Notes: generated by a model from the sequence alone, not told the origin. 12,696 nt of DNA from JANYGA01 sp043743145 (GCA_043743145.1 JAYTXC010000353.1:1-12696); one strand, 5' to 3'; counted from the first letter of the stretch, positions 1 through 6,869 are shown. Made by a program: numbers and translations.

Positions 1-228
1 CAAGCCCTCCGAGAAGAGATTGCGCGTCCCAAATCCGACGAGCTTCGTGTCGATCTCGCGCAAGTCACTCGCCTTCACGCGCGTGAGGAGCGCGACGATT
101 GCGGGATCGAGCACGGGCGTCGTGACCTCATCGGCGGCGAACGCCGCAGTGGCGAGATTGGGCGCGAATCCGATGAGCGTGGCGAACGTGCTCGAGGCGA
201 GCGCGCGTAAGACGAACGAACGTGACAT
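1..228 (-). CDS. Secreted peptidase, probable M28 family, N-terminal part (truncated by window edge)
   Basis: Seventy-six codons are visible from an ATG at 228 to the window edge with no stop. Residues 1 to about 31 form a signal peptide: a basic start (MSRSF) followed by a hydrophobic stretch ending in alanines (TAAFAADE). The mature start reads TTPVLDPAIVALLTRVKASD, then LREIDTKLVGFGTRNLFSEG. The pattern of a short helix with 'LR..I..LVGFGTRN' is the pro-region usually found just before the zinc-dependent M28 aminopeptidase domain, which would lie beyond position 1. No catalytic residue is visible, so the family is inferred from the N-terminus only. It starts 47 bases after the aminotransferase stop on the same strand and could be the last gene of the operon, although nothing ties it to pigment synthesis. 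No strong ribosome binding site is seen. I am confident it is an exported protein and less confident of the family. Confidence 0.62.
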   Translation of the reverse strand, partial: MSRSFVLRALASSTFATLIGFAPNLATAAFAADEVTTPVLDPAIVALLTRVKASDLREIDTKLVGFGTRNLFSEGL

Positions 229-275
229 GATGCGACGTTCCGCGCGATGTGAGTGTGGTCTTGCTCGGGTTGCCC

Positions 276-1232
276 TTACGCGATCGCCGTGGTTTGCTCG
301 CGTGCGAAGGTCACCCAATCGCCATGCCGCGCGTCGGCACCGGCAACCGCGGCAAGATAGGCCGAACGCAGCATCGCGGAGATCGGCTTTTCTGCGGGAT
401 ACACGTGCGCGTCGAGACAGCGTAGCGGTGTGACCTCGGCGGCCGTGCCCGTGAAGAAGACTTCATCGGCGTCGTGCAATTCGTCGAGTGTGAGGTGATC
501 GATTTCGACGGAGAGGCCACGATCGCGAGCGAGTTCGATCACGCTCGCGCGCGTGATGCCGTGCAAAATATCCGACGAGCGATCGTTCGTGCGCAGCGCG
601 CCGTTCTTGACGACGAAAATATTCTCACCCGTGCCTTCGGCCACGTCTCCTCGGTCGTTGAGCATAATCGCCTCATCGAACCCACGACCCACGGCGTCTT
701 GCATCGCGAGAACAGAATTCGCGTAGTGCCCCGCCGCCTTCGCGGTTGACGGGAGCGCCTTCGATGAAAATTTGCGCCACGGGGAGAGCGTGACCGCGAT
801 CCCGCCCTCTTGGCCCGCGCCGAAATAATCGCCCATGGCGCGATACGCAATGAGCACGTGCGTCGGTGAGACGAAGCGCGCTGAAAGTGAGAACGTCTTT
901 TCCCCAAAGAACGCGAGCGGTCGGATATAGGCGGACTCGAGCTCGTTGCGAACGAGCGCTTCGACAACGGCCGCACACATCGCGTCAATATCCCAAGCGA
1001 TCTTAATACCGTACACATCGGCCGAACGTTGGAAACGCAACATGTGATCGCGTAGCCGAAAGATCGCCGGGCCACGCGGGGTTGCGTATGCGCGAATGCC
1101 CTCAAAGACGCCGGAGCCATAGTGCAGCCCATGTGCGAGCGGATCGACCGTTACGGCCTTACGCGGTGAGATCGCGCCATCGAACCAGTAATAGGGCGCG
1201 ATCGCCATATGCTCGAGGGGAACCGAAGCCAC
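276..1232 (-). CDS. ilvE: Branched-chain amino acid aminotransferase (PLP fold type IV)
   Basis: This enzyme interconverts leucine, isoleucine or valine and their 2-oxo acids with glutamate, using pyridoxal phosphate in the cytosol. Family signatures follow in order: YYWFDGAISP near the N-terminus, HGLHYGSGVFEGIRAY, YIRPLAFFG, the Schiff-base lysine in STAKAAGHYANS (K165 from this start), and EAIMLNDRGDVAEGTGENIF. Length (318 aa) fits the family. The open frame runs back to 1382, but that extension overlaps bchP and is arginine-rich noise. I chose the GTG at 1232 because GGGAG sits eight bases upstream. An ATG at 1208 (310 aa) is the alternative and has no clear ribosome site. The gene starts 17 bases after the bchP stop, so it is probably co-transcribed with the pigment genes. 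D-amino acid aminotransferase or aminodeoxychorismate lyase belong to the same fold, but the GxxxEGTGENIF context and length favour a branched-chain enzyme. Confidence 0.9.
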   Translation of the reverse strand: MASVPLEHMAIAPYYWFDGAISPRKAVTVDPLAHGLHYGSGVFEGIRAYATPRGPAIFRLRDHMLRFQRSADVYGIKIAWDIDAMCAAVVEALVRNELESAYIRPLAFFGEKTFSLSARFVSPTHVLIAYRAMGDYFGAGQEGGIAVTLSPWRKFSSKALPSTAKAAGHYANSVLAMQDAVGRGFDEAIMLNDRGDVAEGTGENIFVVKNGALRTNDRSSDILHGITRASVIELARDRGLSVEIDHLTLDELHDADEVFFTGTAAEVTPLRCLDAHVYPAEKPISAMLRSAYLAAVAGADARHGDWVTFAREQTTAIA

Positions 1233-1240
1233 GACGCGCG

Positions 1241-1245
1241 CTCCC
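1241..1245 (-). promoter_or_regulatory. Shine-Dalgarno of the aminotransferase gene
   Basis: The minus strand reads GGGAG here, eight bases before the GTG at 1232. It decides between that GTG and the unsupported ATG at 1208. The same GGGAG-plus-GTG arrangement precedes bchG, which makes the choice more believable. Confidence 0.5.
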
Positions 1246-1249
1246 GTGC

Positions 1250-2554
1250 CTATGACGCTTCGGCGAACGCGCGTTCGTCGACCGCGACGCCATCGATAAT
1301 GGCCATTCGCGTGAGCGCGAGCGCTTCTTTCGCGGTGATCTGCGGCGGACCCGACGAGAGCGGTGTCCGCGGCTGCGTCCAATTATTGATCGCGGCCTTC
1401 ACACCGGAGATCGCCATGCGCGCGTGGTGAGCGGGCGTAACCTTCGCCATCTCTTTGAAGAGATAACTATCGAACGTTAATTCCTGAACTTCTTTCGTCG
1501 AGCACATATCGACGAAGAACTCCCGATTCTTATCGCCGCGATAGGAAAGCTTTTCGAGCACTTCGAGGAAATCGAACATCGTGCCGTAGCGTTTCTGCCA
1601 GCTCTTCTCGTAGCGTTCGAGTTTGAATTTCGCATCGCCAAAGTGCGAATGCAATGTTTGCGCGGCGAGGCGTCCGGCGGCCATCGCAAAGTAGATACCT
1701 TCTCCCGACGTGTGTGCGACCATGCCGCCTGCATCTCCGACCAAGAGCGTGTGCCCGTAGACGAGCTTTTTGTAGCGTTGCATCGGAAGCGGATGGCCCT
1801 CGAGCAAGATCCGCCTCGCGCCTTTGAGCTTATCGCCCGCGCGTGCTTTCACGCCCTCGAGAAACGCATACGAGCGATTCGCATGCTCGGGGCGGCAGCC
1901 CGTGCCGACGGCAACGTGATCGGATTTCGGAAAGACCCAGCCGTAGAAATCGGGCGAGACGTCGTTGCCGAGATAGAGCTCGGCCGTCGTTTCGTAATAC
2001 TTCATCGCGTCGTCGGGAAGAGAGAGTCGCTCTTGAATCGCGGATGCGTGTTTGATCGCGGGGCGGCCGCACGATTTCGCCACGGCAGAACCCGCGCCGT
2101 CGGCCCCCACGAGCGCATCGGCAATCAGCGTCTCTTCCGCTCCGCCGCGATAACGCACTTTGACGTGCACTTTACCGCTTGCGTCCTCCGTATGCGAGAC
2201 GAACGTCGCTTCGCGCAGATCGGCGCCGGCGTCTTGCGCTTTCTCGCGCATCACGCGGTCGAGATTCTCGCGCGTCACCATACAGATGTAATCGTCTTCG
2301 CGCGCGCGTGTGCCGCGCACGTCCATGCCCGTCTCCGAACCGCTCGGGCCGATCATGACGGCGCGTGTCGTCTTGCGTTCGATGACGCGGTCGGGAATGC
2401 CGAATTCGCTGATGGCCTTCGGTGGGATCGCGCCGCCGCATGGCTTCTTACGTTTGAAATCGCGCTCGAGGAGAATCACGTTCGCGCCGATCGCGGCGAG
2501 ATCGCCTGCGGTCACGCTCCCGCCGATATTTGCGCCGACTACGATAACGTTCAT
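1250..2554 (-). CDS. bchP: Geranylgeranyl reductase (BchP/ChlP family)
   Basis: This FAD-dependent enzyme reduces the geranylgeranyl tail (free diphosphate or pigment-bound) to phytyl, the last step of (bacterio)chlorophyll synthesis. From the ATG at 2554 the protein has 434 residues, longer than the usual roughly 400, with the excess at the C-terminus. Seen in order: an N-terminal dinucleotide-binding strand (VIVVGANIGGS, residues 3-13) ending in LLER at 28-31, the family motif KPCGGAIPPK around 37-46, a second FAD motif LVGADGAGS at about 148-156, and VGDAGGMVAHTSGEGIYFAM near 272-291. The first motif is odd: the second glycine of GxGxxG is asparagine (GANIGG). The frame opens ten codons earlier at 2584, but GGAGG eleven bases before the ATG and the family N-terminus favour 2554. 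It begins four bases after the bchG stop, so the synthase and the reductase are translated from one message. Confidence 0.9.
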   Translation of the reverse strand: MNVIVVGANIGGSVTAGDLAAIGANVILLERDFKRKKPCGGAIPPKAISEFGIPDRVIERKTTRAVMIGPSGSETGMDVRGTRAREDDYICMVTRENLDRVMREKAQDAGADLREATFVSHTEDASGKVHVKVRYRGGAEETLIADALVGADGAGSAVAKSCGRPAIKHASAIQERLSLPDDAMKYYETTAELYLGNDVSPDFYGWVFPKSDHVAVGTGCRPEHANRSYAFLEGVKARAGDKLKGARRILLEGHPLPMQRYKKLVYGHTLLVGDAGGMVAHTSGEGIYFAMAAGRLAAQTLHSHFGDAKFKLERYEKSWQKRYGTMFDFLEVLEKLSYRGDKNREFFVDMCSTKEVQELTFDSYLFKEMAKVTPAHHARMAISGVKAAINNWTQPRTPLSSGPPQITAKEALALTRMAIIDGVAVDERAFAEAS

Positions 2555-2558
2555 GTGG

Positions 2559-3536
2559 TCAGAAGCCTCCAGAGCGAATGGCAAGAGCAGAGACGAGCAT
2601 GCCCCACACGAATGGCGGAATGGCGCTCGCGCAATACCAGGGCGCGAGGCCCTTGGGGTCGGTGGTAAGTTTGCGTTGCATCGGTAGTTGAATGATGAAG
2701 AGCACGCTCATGATCGCACCCGCGAGATACATGCGGTTAGCAAGCACGTAAGCGATGGCGGCGACTTGGAAGACGTCGATGAAGGCAAACGCGGCTTTGA
2801 GCGCGCCATCCAGACCGAGCATCACGGGGAGCGATCGCAAGCCCAGACGCGTATCGCCTTCGAAACTCTTGAAGTCGTTGAGCGTCATGAGGCCGTGCGA
2901 ACCGAGTGAATAGAGCGTGGCAAGGACGATCGTGCCGGTCGTCACGTGGCCGAAGATCGCCGCGCCCGCGACCCATGCGAAACCTTCGTATGCGAATGCG
3001 CACGCCGCGTTTGCGAGCCAGCCGTTGCGTGCTTTGAGACGGAGCGGCGGCGCGGAATACGCGAGTGCGAGTGCGAGCCCGCCGATCGCGAGATAAAAGA
3101 CCGTGATACCGAGCGCCCAGGCGAGCCCGAGTGCAGCCAGCGCAAGGCCCGCCGCGATTGCGAAGACCGTCGACGGCGCGAGCGCGTTTGCGGCGGTGGG
3201 ACGATCGGGTTCGTTGATGCGATCGACGTCGCGATCGAACCAATCGTTCGTCACTTGCGAGAACGCGCAGAGCAGCGGCCCCGCGAGAATCATGCCGAGT
3301 ACGATGCGACCGATGGAGCCGAATTGCCAATGCGCGTTGCCCGAGGCGACACATCCGACGATCATGGCCCACATCGGCGCGAACCACGTGCCGGGTTTCG
3401 CGAACGTTTTCAGCGATGCGTTGATGCGCGCGGCGCCGGTCGTGCGATCGGCAAACGGAAGCATCATCGCGCCGAATTGGCCCGCGGTCTCCACGGCAGA
3501 TCGTGCCGAATCGCCGAAGACGCGCGACTTACCCAC
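2559..3536 (-). CDS. bchG: (Bacterio)chlorophyll synthase, UbiA-type prenyltransferase
   Basis: An integral membrane enzyme that esterifies (bacterio)chlorophyllide with geranylgeranyl or phytyl diphosphate. The 325-residue product has a polar N-terminus of about 45 residues, longer than usual, then eight or so hydrophobic helices. The first aspartate-rich motif is SQVTNDWFDRDVDRINEPDR (residues 94-113) and the second is LNDFKSFEGDTRLGLRSLPV (219-238). Both are hallmarks of chlorophyll synthases and separate it from UbiA and haem O synthases. The segment LKPRTW of many homologues appears here as FAKPGTWFAPMWA (45-57). The start is a GTG at 3536 lying inside the last codons of bchB (8-base overlap), supported by GGGAG seven bases upstream. 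Translation is therefore probably coupled to bchB. An internal Met at residue 24 would also leave the catalytic part intact, but it lacks a better ribosome site. Confidence 0.95.
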   Translation of the reverse strand: MGKSRVFGDSARSAVETAGQFGAMMLPFADRTTGAARINASLKTFAKPGTWFAPMWAMIVGCVASGNAHWQFGSIGRIVLGMILAGPLLCAFSQVTNDWFDRDVDRINEPDRPTAANALAPSTVFAIAAGLALAALGLAWALGITVFYLAIGGLALALAYSAPPLRLKARNGWLANAACAFAYEGFAWVAGAAIFGHVTTGTIVLATLYSLGSHGLMTLNDFKSFEGDTRLGLRSLPVMLGLDGALKAAFAFIDVFQVAAIAYVLANRMYLAGAIMSVLFIIQLPMQRKLTTDPKGLAPWYCASAIPPFVWGMLVSALAIRSGGF

Positions 3537-5061
3537 CCACGTGCTCCCGTGCGCGCAACATCACGGTCTCATCGATGAGCATGATGTCGCGTTCCTTGGC
3601 ATACTTCTCGATATTCATTCGTGCTTTTTTGCGCACGAAAAAGGGCACGCGGCCGAGCAGTTTTTCCGCTGCCGCATCCCAACGCAATTCTTCGACCGCG
3701 ACGCCACCGACCATCACGGGCACGCGCGCTTCTTCGGGCACGTGTTCGGGTTCGGGCGCGGCTTCGGCGAATCGGCCTTGGCCGCGCGGACCGAACGTTT
3801 CGATGAGATGGTGTTCGAGGCCGAGCACCTGTGTTTGGTTCACGAGATCGCCGATGTGATTGGCACCATCGTAGCCCATGAACGGCGCGTAGCCGAGCGG
3901 GAAATTGAGAATGTGCGACGGCGGCGAAACGACGGCGCACGGCACGCCGAATCCCGATGCCGAGTGGCGTTCCATCTGCGAGCCGAACATGATATCGGGG
4001 CGCGTGCGGTCGATCTCGGCGGCGACGACGCGGTAGTCGTCGCTCACGAGCACGTTCGTCGTAATGTCGGCGACGCGTGCGCGTAACCAATCACCGTAGT
4101 CGAGCGCGTAGGTTCCGACGAATTCGACGTCCATATCGAGCTCGTCATGGAGTACGCGCGCGATGCCCGCAACCGCGGTCGGTGCGCCGAAGACGGCGAC
4201 GCGTTTCGATGAGAGCGCGTGTGCGTCGACGGTGCGCGAATACCAGAGGAGATTCGAGGCCCGCGACGCCTTGACGATGCGCTCTTGTGGAATCTCGCAA
4301 TAGCCGCAAAGCTCGCGCAAGAATCGCGTCGTGCCGGCTTCGCCGTAGGGCAGTTCGTCGACGTACGGTGTGCCGAAGCGTGTCTTTATGTACTGGAGCG
4401 TCGGCATCGCGAGTTCGTGCGCGGTCGGGATGTTGACCCATGCGCGGCCGATCGTGCGCAAATCATCGGGCGTCGCGCCCATCGGCACGACGGCGTTGAC
4501 GTCGATCCCGAGTTCCGCAAGCGTCTTACGCAGCGATTCGATATTGGCCCGATCGTGGAAGCCGAGAAGCGAGGGCCCGATGATATTGACCGACGGCCGC
4601 TCGGTCCGCGCGACGTCGGTCGCGTAGTGTGCGACGATTTCATGTGTCGTCTTCGCGAAAGCGGAGATCTCGTTGTCGCGCATCGGATGCGTCGAGGCCA
4701 TGAGGATCTCGGCGCTCACGTCGCCGGGCGACATCATCGATATCTCGCCGTCGAGCGGTTCTTGCAAGACCGATGCGGTGGCACTTCGCGTCACGACGAT
4801 CATCGCGGGCTTCTCGCGCTGATCGATCTCGCGCAGCATCGCGGGGATGTTTGCCGCTGCACCCGCAAGCGTCGCCTCCGACATCGCGCAAAATGAGAGC
4901 GGTGGCATCACGCCGAGACGTTCGAACATGGCGAGCATGATCGTGCCGTAGCCGTCGCCTTTTGGCGCGCGTACGACACAATGGATATCGGCGAACGAGG
5001 CCGCGGCTTTTGAGACGCCGACGTGTGCGGGCGCGAGATAGCTCCAGATCGCGAGCTTCAC
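3529..5061 (-). CDS. bchB: Light-independent protochlorophyllide reductase subunit B
   Basis: BchB pairs with BchN to form the NB component of DPOR, the nitrogenase-like enzyme that reduces ring D of protochlorophyllide using electrons from BchL. The 510-residue product matches the family end to end: MKLAIWSYLAPAHVG at the N-terminus, APKGDGY containing Asp36 (the non-cysteine ligand of the NB iron-sulfur cluster in characterised enzymes), PSVNIIGPSLLGFHD near 156-170, RTVDA with Asp279 (aligning with the proposed catalytic Asp274 of Rhodobacter), GSQMERH, SHILNFPLGY, and the C-terminal PCP_red domain LLGRVPFFVRKKARMNIEKY. The usual TxTCTSSILQE is TRSATASVLQE here, so a cysteine conserved in homologues is Ala94. 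The start is a GTG at 5061 overlapping the bchN stop as GTGA, giving tight coupling of the two subunits, with AAGGTGG just upstream as the ribosome site. Confidence 0.96.
   Translation of the reverse strand: MKLAIWSYLAPAHVGVSKAAASFADIHCVVRAPKGDGYGTIMLAMFERLGVMPPLSFCAMSEATLAGAAANIPAMLREIDQREKPAMIVVTRSATASVLQEPLDGEISMMSPGDVSAEILMASTHPMRDNEISAFAKTTHEIVAHYATDVARTERPSVNIIGPSLLGFHDRANIESLRKTLAELGIDVNAVVPMGATPDDLRTIGRAWVNIPTAHELAMPTLQYIKTRFGTPYVDELPYGEAGTTRFLRELCGYCEIPQERIVKASRASNLLWYSRTVDAHALSSKRVAVFGAPTAVAGIARVLHDELDMDVEFVGTYALDYGDWLRARVADITTNVLVSDDYRVVAAEIDRTRPDIMFGSQMERHSASGFGVPCAVVSPPSHILNFPLGYAPFMGYDGANHIGDLVNQTQVLGLEHHLIETFGPRGQGRFAEAAPEPEHVPEEARVPVMVGGVAVEELRWDAAAEKLLGRVPFFVRKKARMNIEKYAKERDIMLIDETVMLRAREHVGG
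3544..3548 (-). promoter_or_regulatory. Shine-Dalgarno of bchG inside the bchB 3' end
   Basis: The minus strand reads GGGAG seven bases before the bchG GTG. Because it lies within the last bchB codons, ribosomes finishing bchB pass directly over it. It fixes the bchG start at 3536. Confidence 0.55.
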
Positions 5062-6344
5062 GTGCCCACCTTTTCGATCTGCCGGAAGTAGTGGAGATCG
5101 ATCGGTGCCGTTTGCGAGCCGTCGCGTTTGCGACGTGCGGCGAGCGCTTCGTGACGCTTGATCGAACTTGCGAACATGCCGAAGAGCGTCGATGCGCCGC
5201 TAAAACCGTGGATCGGCTGGAACGTGAGTTCCGTCGACCATTTTACGGCGAGGCCCATGCCTTCGAGCGGATTTGCGACGTTGAGATTTGCGACCACGAG
5301 ATCCGGTTTCGCAGCGAGGAAGCGCGCGAAGAGTTCGTAGCGGTCGGGGCGCTCGAGGATTTCGACGCCGTCGAGTGCGGCGAGTTCGAGTGCGTGAAAT
5401 TTCTTGTAGATGTTGGGCGTTCCGAGCACGGGAATCGTCGCGCCGCCCGCGCGGAGCGTCCGCGCGATCGGGAGTTCGAGCATTGCATCTGAGCAGAACG
5501 CGATTGCTTTTCCGCGTAGCACGTCGGTCGTCGGCTTGAGCGCTGCCCACGCCTCGCGCTCGCGTTCCGCGTACGACACGGACTTGCCGAATGCGGTCGC
5601 GAGCGTTTCGTAAAACGCGCGCGAGCCGTCGGGGCCAAAGGGAAACAGCGTCTTGTGCATCGGGGTGCCGCGTTCGCGCAGCGCGTAGGCTGCCGCGCCG
5701 AAAAGATACGGTTGCACGGGTGCGAGCACGGTGTTGGGCCCGATTGCAGGCAATTCGAGCGCGCTTTCGGCGGGTAAGAATGCCGGCACGGGCAGACCCA
5801 TCGCCGCGCATTCGAGGCGGATCTCGGCTTCTTCGAGCGGCGAGATGCAGCCCAGAATAACGAGATTCTTTTCGTCCGTCTCGGGCGAGCGCTCGATCAT
5901 TGCTTCCAAGACGTGATCTTCGCCCTGCGTATAGGCGGGATCGAAGCCATCGAGGCGACACGGATAGACGCGCACGCCGAACTCGGCTTCGAGCGGCGGC
6001 GCACACCCGGCGATATTCATTTTGAGAATTTCGGGCGTGCATGTCGAAGCGAGGAAGATCGCGCGTGGCGCGTGTTCCGCCACGATCGCCGCGACGAGTG
6101 GCCGCAGGCCGTCGAGGGGATCGGCGCCGCCGAGATCGTCTTCATCGAGCATCGCCGTCGCAAAACGGGGCTTTGCGAAGATCATCACGCCGAGGGCGGT
6201 TTGGAGGAAGCCTTGGCACGAGCCGGTCCCGACCACTAAGAAGAAGCTGTCTTGCATCTTATGATGCAGCCAGCCGATGGGAGCGAGGGAACAAAAATCG
6301 TCCCGCTCGATAATCTCCGCCTGCGATTCGAACAACCCGTACAC
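5058..6344 (-). CDS. bchN: Light-independent protochlorophyllide reductase subunit N
   Basis: BchN is the partner of BchB in DPOR and carries three of the four ligands of the NB [4Fe-4S] cluster. The three expected cysteines are present: C18 (DDFCSLAPIGWLHHK), C43 (VVGTGSCQGFLQTALGVMIF) and C102 (ASTCTPEILK). The 25-residue spacing of the first two is the same as in Rhodobacter (26/51). Further family blocks are YTQGEDHVL, GPNTVLAPVQPYLFGAA, and ATIPVLGTPNIYKK. Length 428 fits. The start is a GTG at 6344. The frame stays open upstream to a TAG at 6434..6432 but offers no ATG, GTG or TTG there, so 6344 is the only reasonable start. No ordinary Shine-Dalgarno directly precedes it; an 8-bp stem abuts the start codon instead (see leader 6345-6431). 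It is the first pigment gene of the run, and bchL does not follow. Confidence 0.96.
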   Translation of the reverse strand: MYGLFESQAEIIERDDFCSLAPIGWLHHKMQDSFFLVVGTGSCQGFLQTALGVMIFAKPRFATAMLDEDDLGGADPLDGLRPLVAAIVAEHAPRAIFLASTCTPEILKMNIAGCAPPLEAEFGVRVYPCRLDGFDPAYTQGEDHVLEAMIERSPETDEKNLVILGCISPLEEAEIRLECAAMGLPVPAFLPAESALELPAIGPNTVLAPVQPYLFGAAAYALRERGTPMHKTLFPFGPDGSRAFYETLATAFGKSVSYAEREREAWAALKPTTDVLRGKAIAFCSDAMLELPIARTLRAGGATIPVLGTPNIYKKFHALELAALDGVEILERPDRYELFARFLAAKPDLVVANLNVANPLEGMGLAVKWSTELTFQPIHGFSGASTLFGMFASSIKRHEALAARRKRDGSQTAPIDLHYFRQIEKVGT

Positions 6345-6431
6345 TCCAAGCCCGGCGCTTTCGCCTATCTTGAGGCTTGGAGGTAACGCCCTCCGGTGAT
6401 GGCCGTCACCCGGCGTTGCGGAAGGCTTGGG
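6345..6431 (-). promoter_or_regulatory. Structured bchN leader with mutually exclusive hairpins (candidate translational switch)
   Basis: Read on the minus strand, these 87 bases between the RsbW-like stop and the bchN GTG hold four pairings. (1) AACGCC (6417-6412) with GGCGTT (6390-6385), enclosing GGTGA/TCACC (6410-6406 with 6399-6395). (2) TCCAAGCC (6381-6374) with GGCTTGGA (6352-6345), perfect over 8 bp, enclosing GGCG-AAAG-CGCC (6365-6354) and ending at the start codon. (3) GGAGG (6394-6390) with CCTCC (6383-6379), which conflicts with (2). (4) A second CCAAGCC (6430-6424) that can also pair with GGCTTGG (6352-6346), competing with (2). GGAGG is the only good ribosome site in the leader but lies 45 bases from the GTG. 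If stem (2) folds, the unpaired distance becomes 8 bases. Pairings are read directly; function is inferred. It matches no riboswitch class I can recall. Confidence 0.4.
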
Positions 6432-6869
6432 CTAGGCGACGACCTCGCGGTCCGGACTTTGCCGGAAATATCGACCGATCACAACGGCGGTGCCGATGCC
6501 GGGCTCGCTCGAGACGGCAAAGATGTCGCAGCAGCGGCGCATGATGGGAAGGCCGCGACCGCGCTCGGCGGTATGGTCGGGTAAGACATTCGCGACGACA
6601 CGCGAGCTGTCGAAACCGATGCCGTTATCGCGAATGGTCGCAAGAATACGCTCGTGGCCGACGCGGACCTCGATTTCGATCGGGCGTTCGGCGTGAGCGT
6701 GTTCGATGGCATTGGCGATCGCTTCGCCGAGCGCGGTGAGAAAGTGGCCGAGATCATCTTCACCGACGGCATGCATCCGCGCAAAGTCGGCGACACTTTC
6801 GCGGACGACGCGGGAGAGGTGCGGTTGCGGCGGAACTCGGAAGTCGAGCACCGCGTCATGCGTTGCCAT
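6432..6869 (-). CDS. RsbW/SpoIIAB-type GHKL ATPase (anti-sigma factor or serine kinase family)
   Basis: A compact 145-residue HATPase_c_2 protein. Visible motifs are the N-box ALGEAIANAIEHAH (Glu49, Asn53), the G1 box RDNGIGFD (80-87) and the G2 box ERGRGLPIMRRCCD (102-115). Proteins of this fold bind ATP, and many sequester a sigma factor or phosphorylate an anti-anti-sigma partner of the STAS type. No STAS or sigma gene lies in this window, so the partner is unknown. I chose the ATG at 6869; the frame opens further upstream at a GTG (6905), and a GTG immediately precedes the ATG. GAGAG eight bases upstream gives modest support. It heads the pigment gene run, with only the 87-base structured leader before bchN, and its TAG stop lies in the same reading frame as bchN. 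A control role over the pigment genes is a guess from position only. Confidence 0.85.
   Translation of the reverse strand: MATHDAVLDFRVPPQPHLSRVVRESVADFARMHAVGEDDLGHFLTALGEAIANAIEHAHAERPIEIEVRVGHERILATIRDNGIGFDSSRVVANVLPDHTAERGRGLPIMRRCCDIFAVSSEPGIGTAVVIGRYFRQSPDREVVA

Noticed and set aside
1233..1382. Fifty-residue N-terminal extension of the aminotransferase
   Set aside because: It overlaps the bchP 3' end, is arginine-rich, and lies before the family's normal N-terminus. A Shine-Dalgarno supports the later GTG.
1643..2668. Long plus-strand open frame (341 codons) opposite bchP
   Set aside because: It is antisense to an intact, clearly recognisable gene. Its product is a low-complexity Arg/Ala/His-rich string with no family features, as expected from GC-rich codon bias.
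3103..4086. Long plus-strand open frame opposite bchG/bchB
   Set aside because: It spans two real genes on the other strand and has no domain features or ribosome site. It is a codon-bias shadow.
6345..6431. Known riboswitch classes (c-di-GMP-I, TPP, cobalamin, SAM, molybdenum cofactor) in the bchN leader
   Set aside because: None of the conserved core strings of these classes that I can recall is present. The structure is therefore reported as unclassified.
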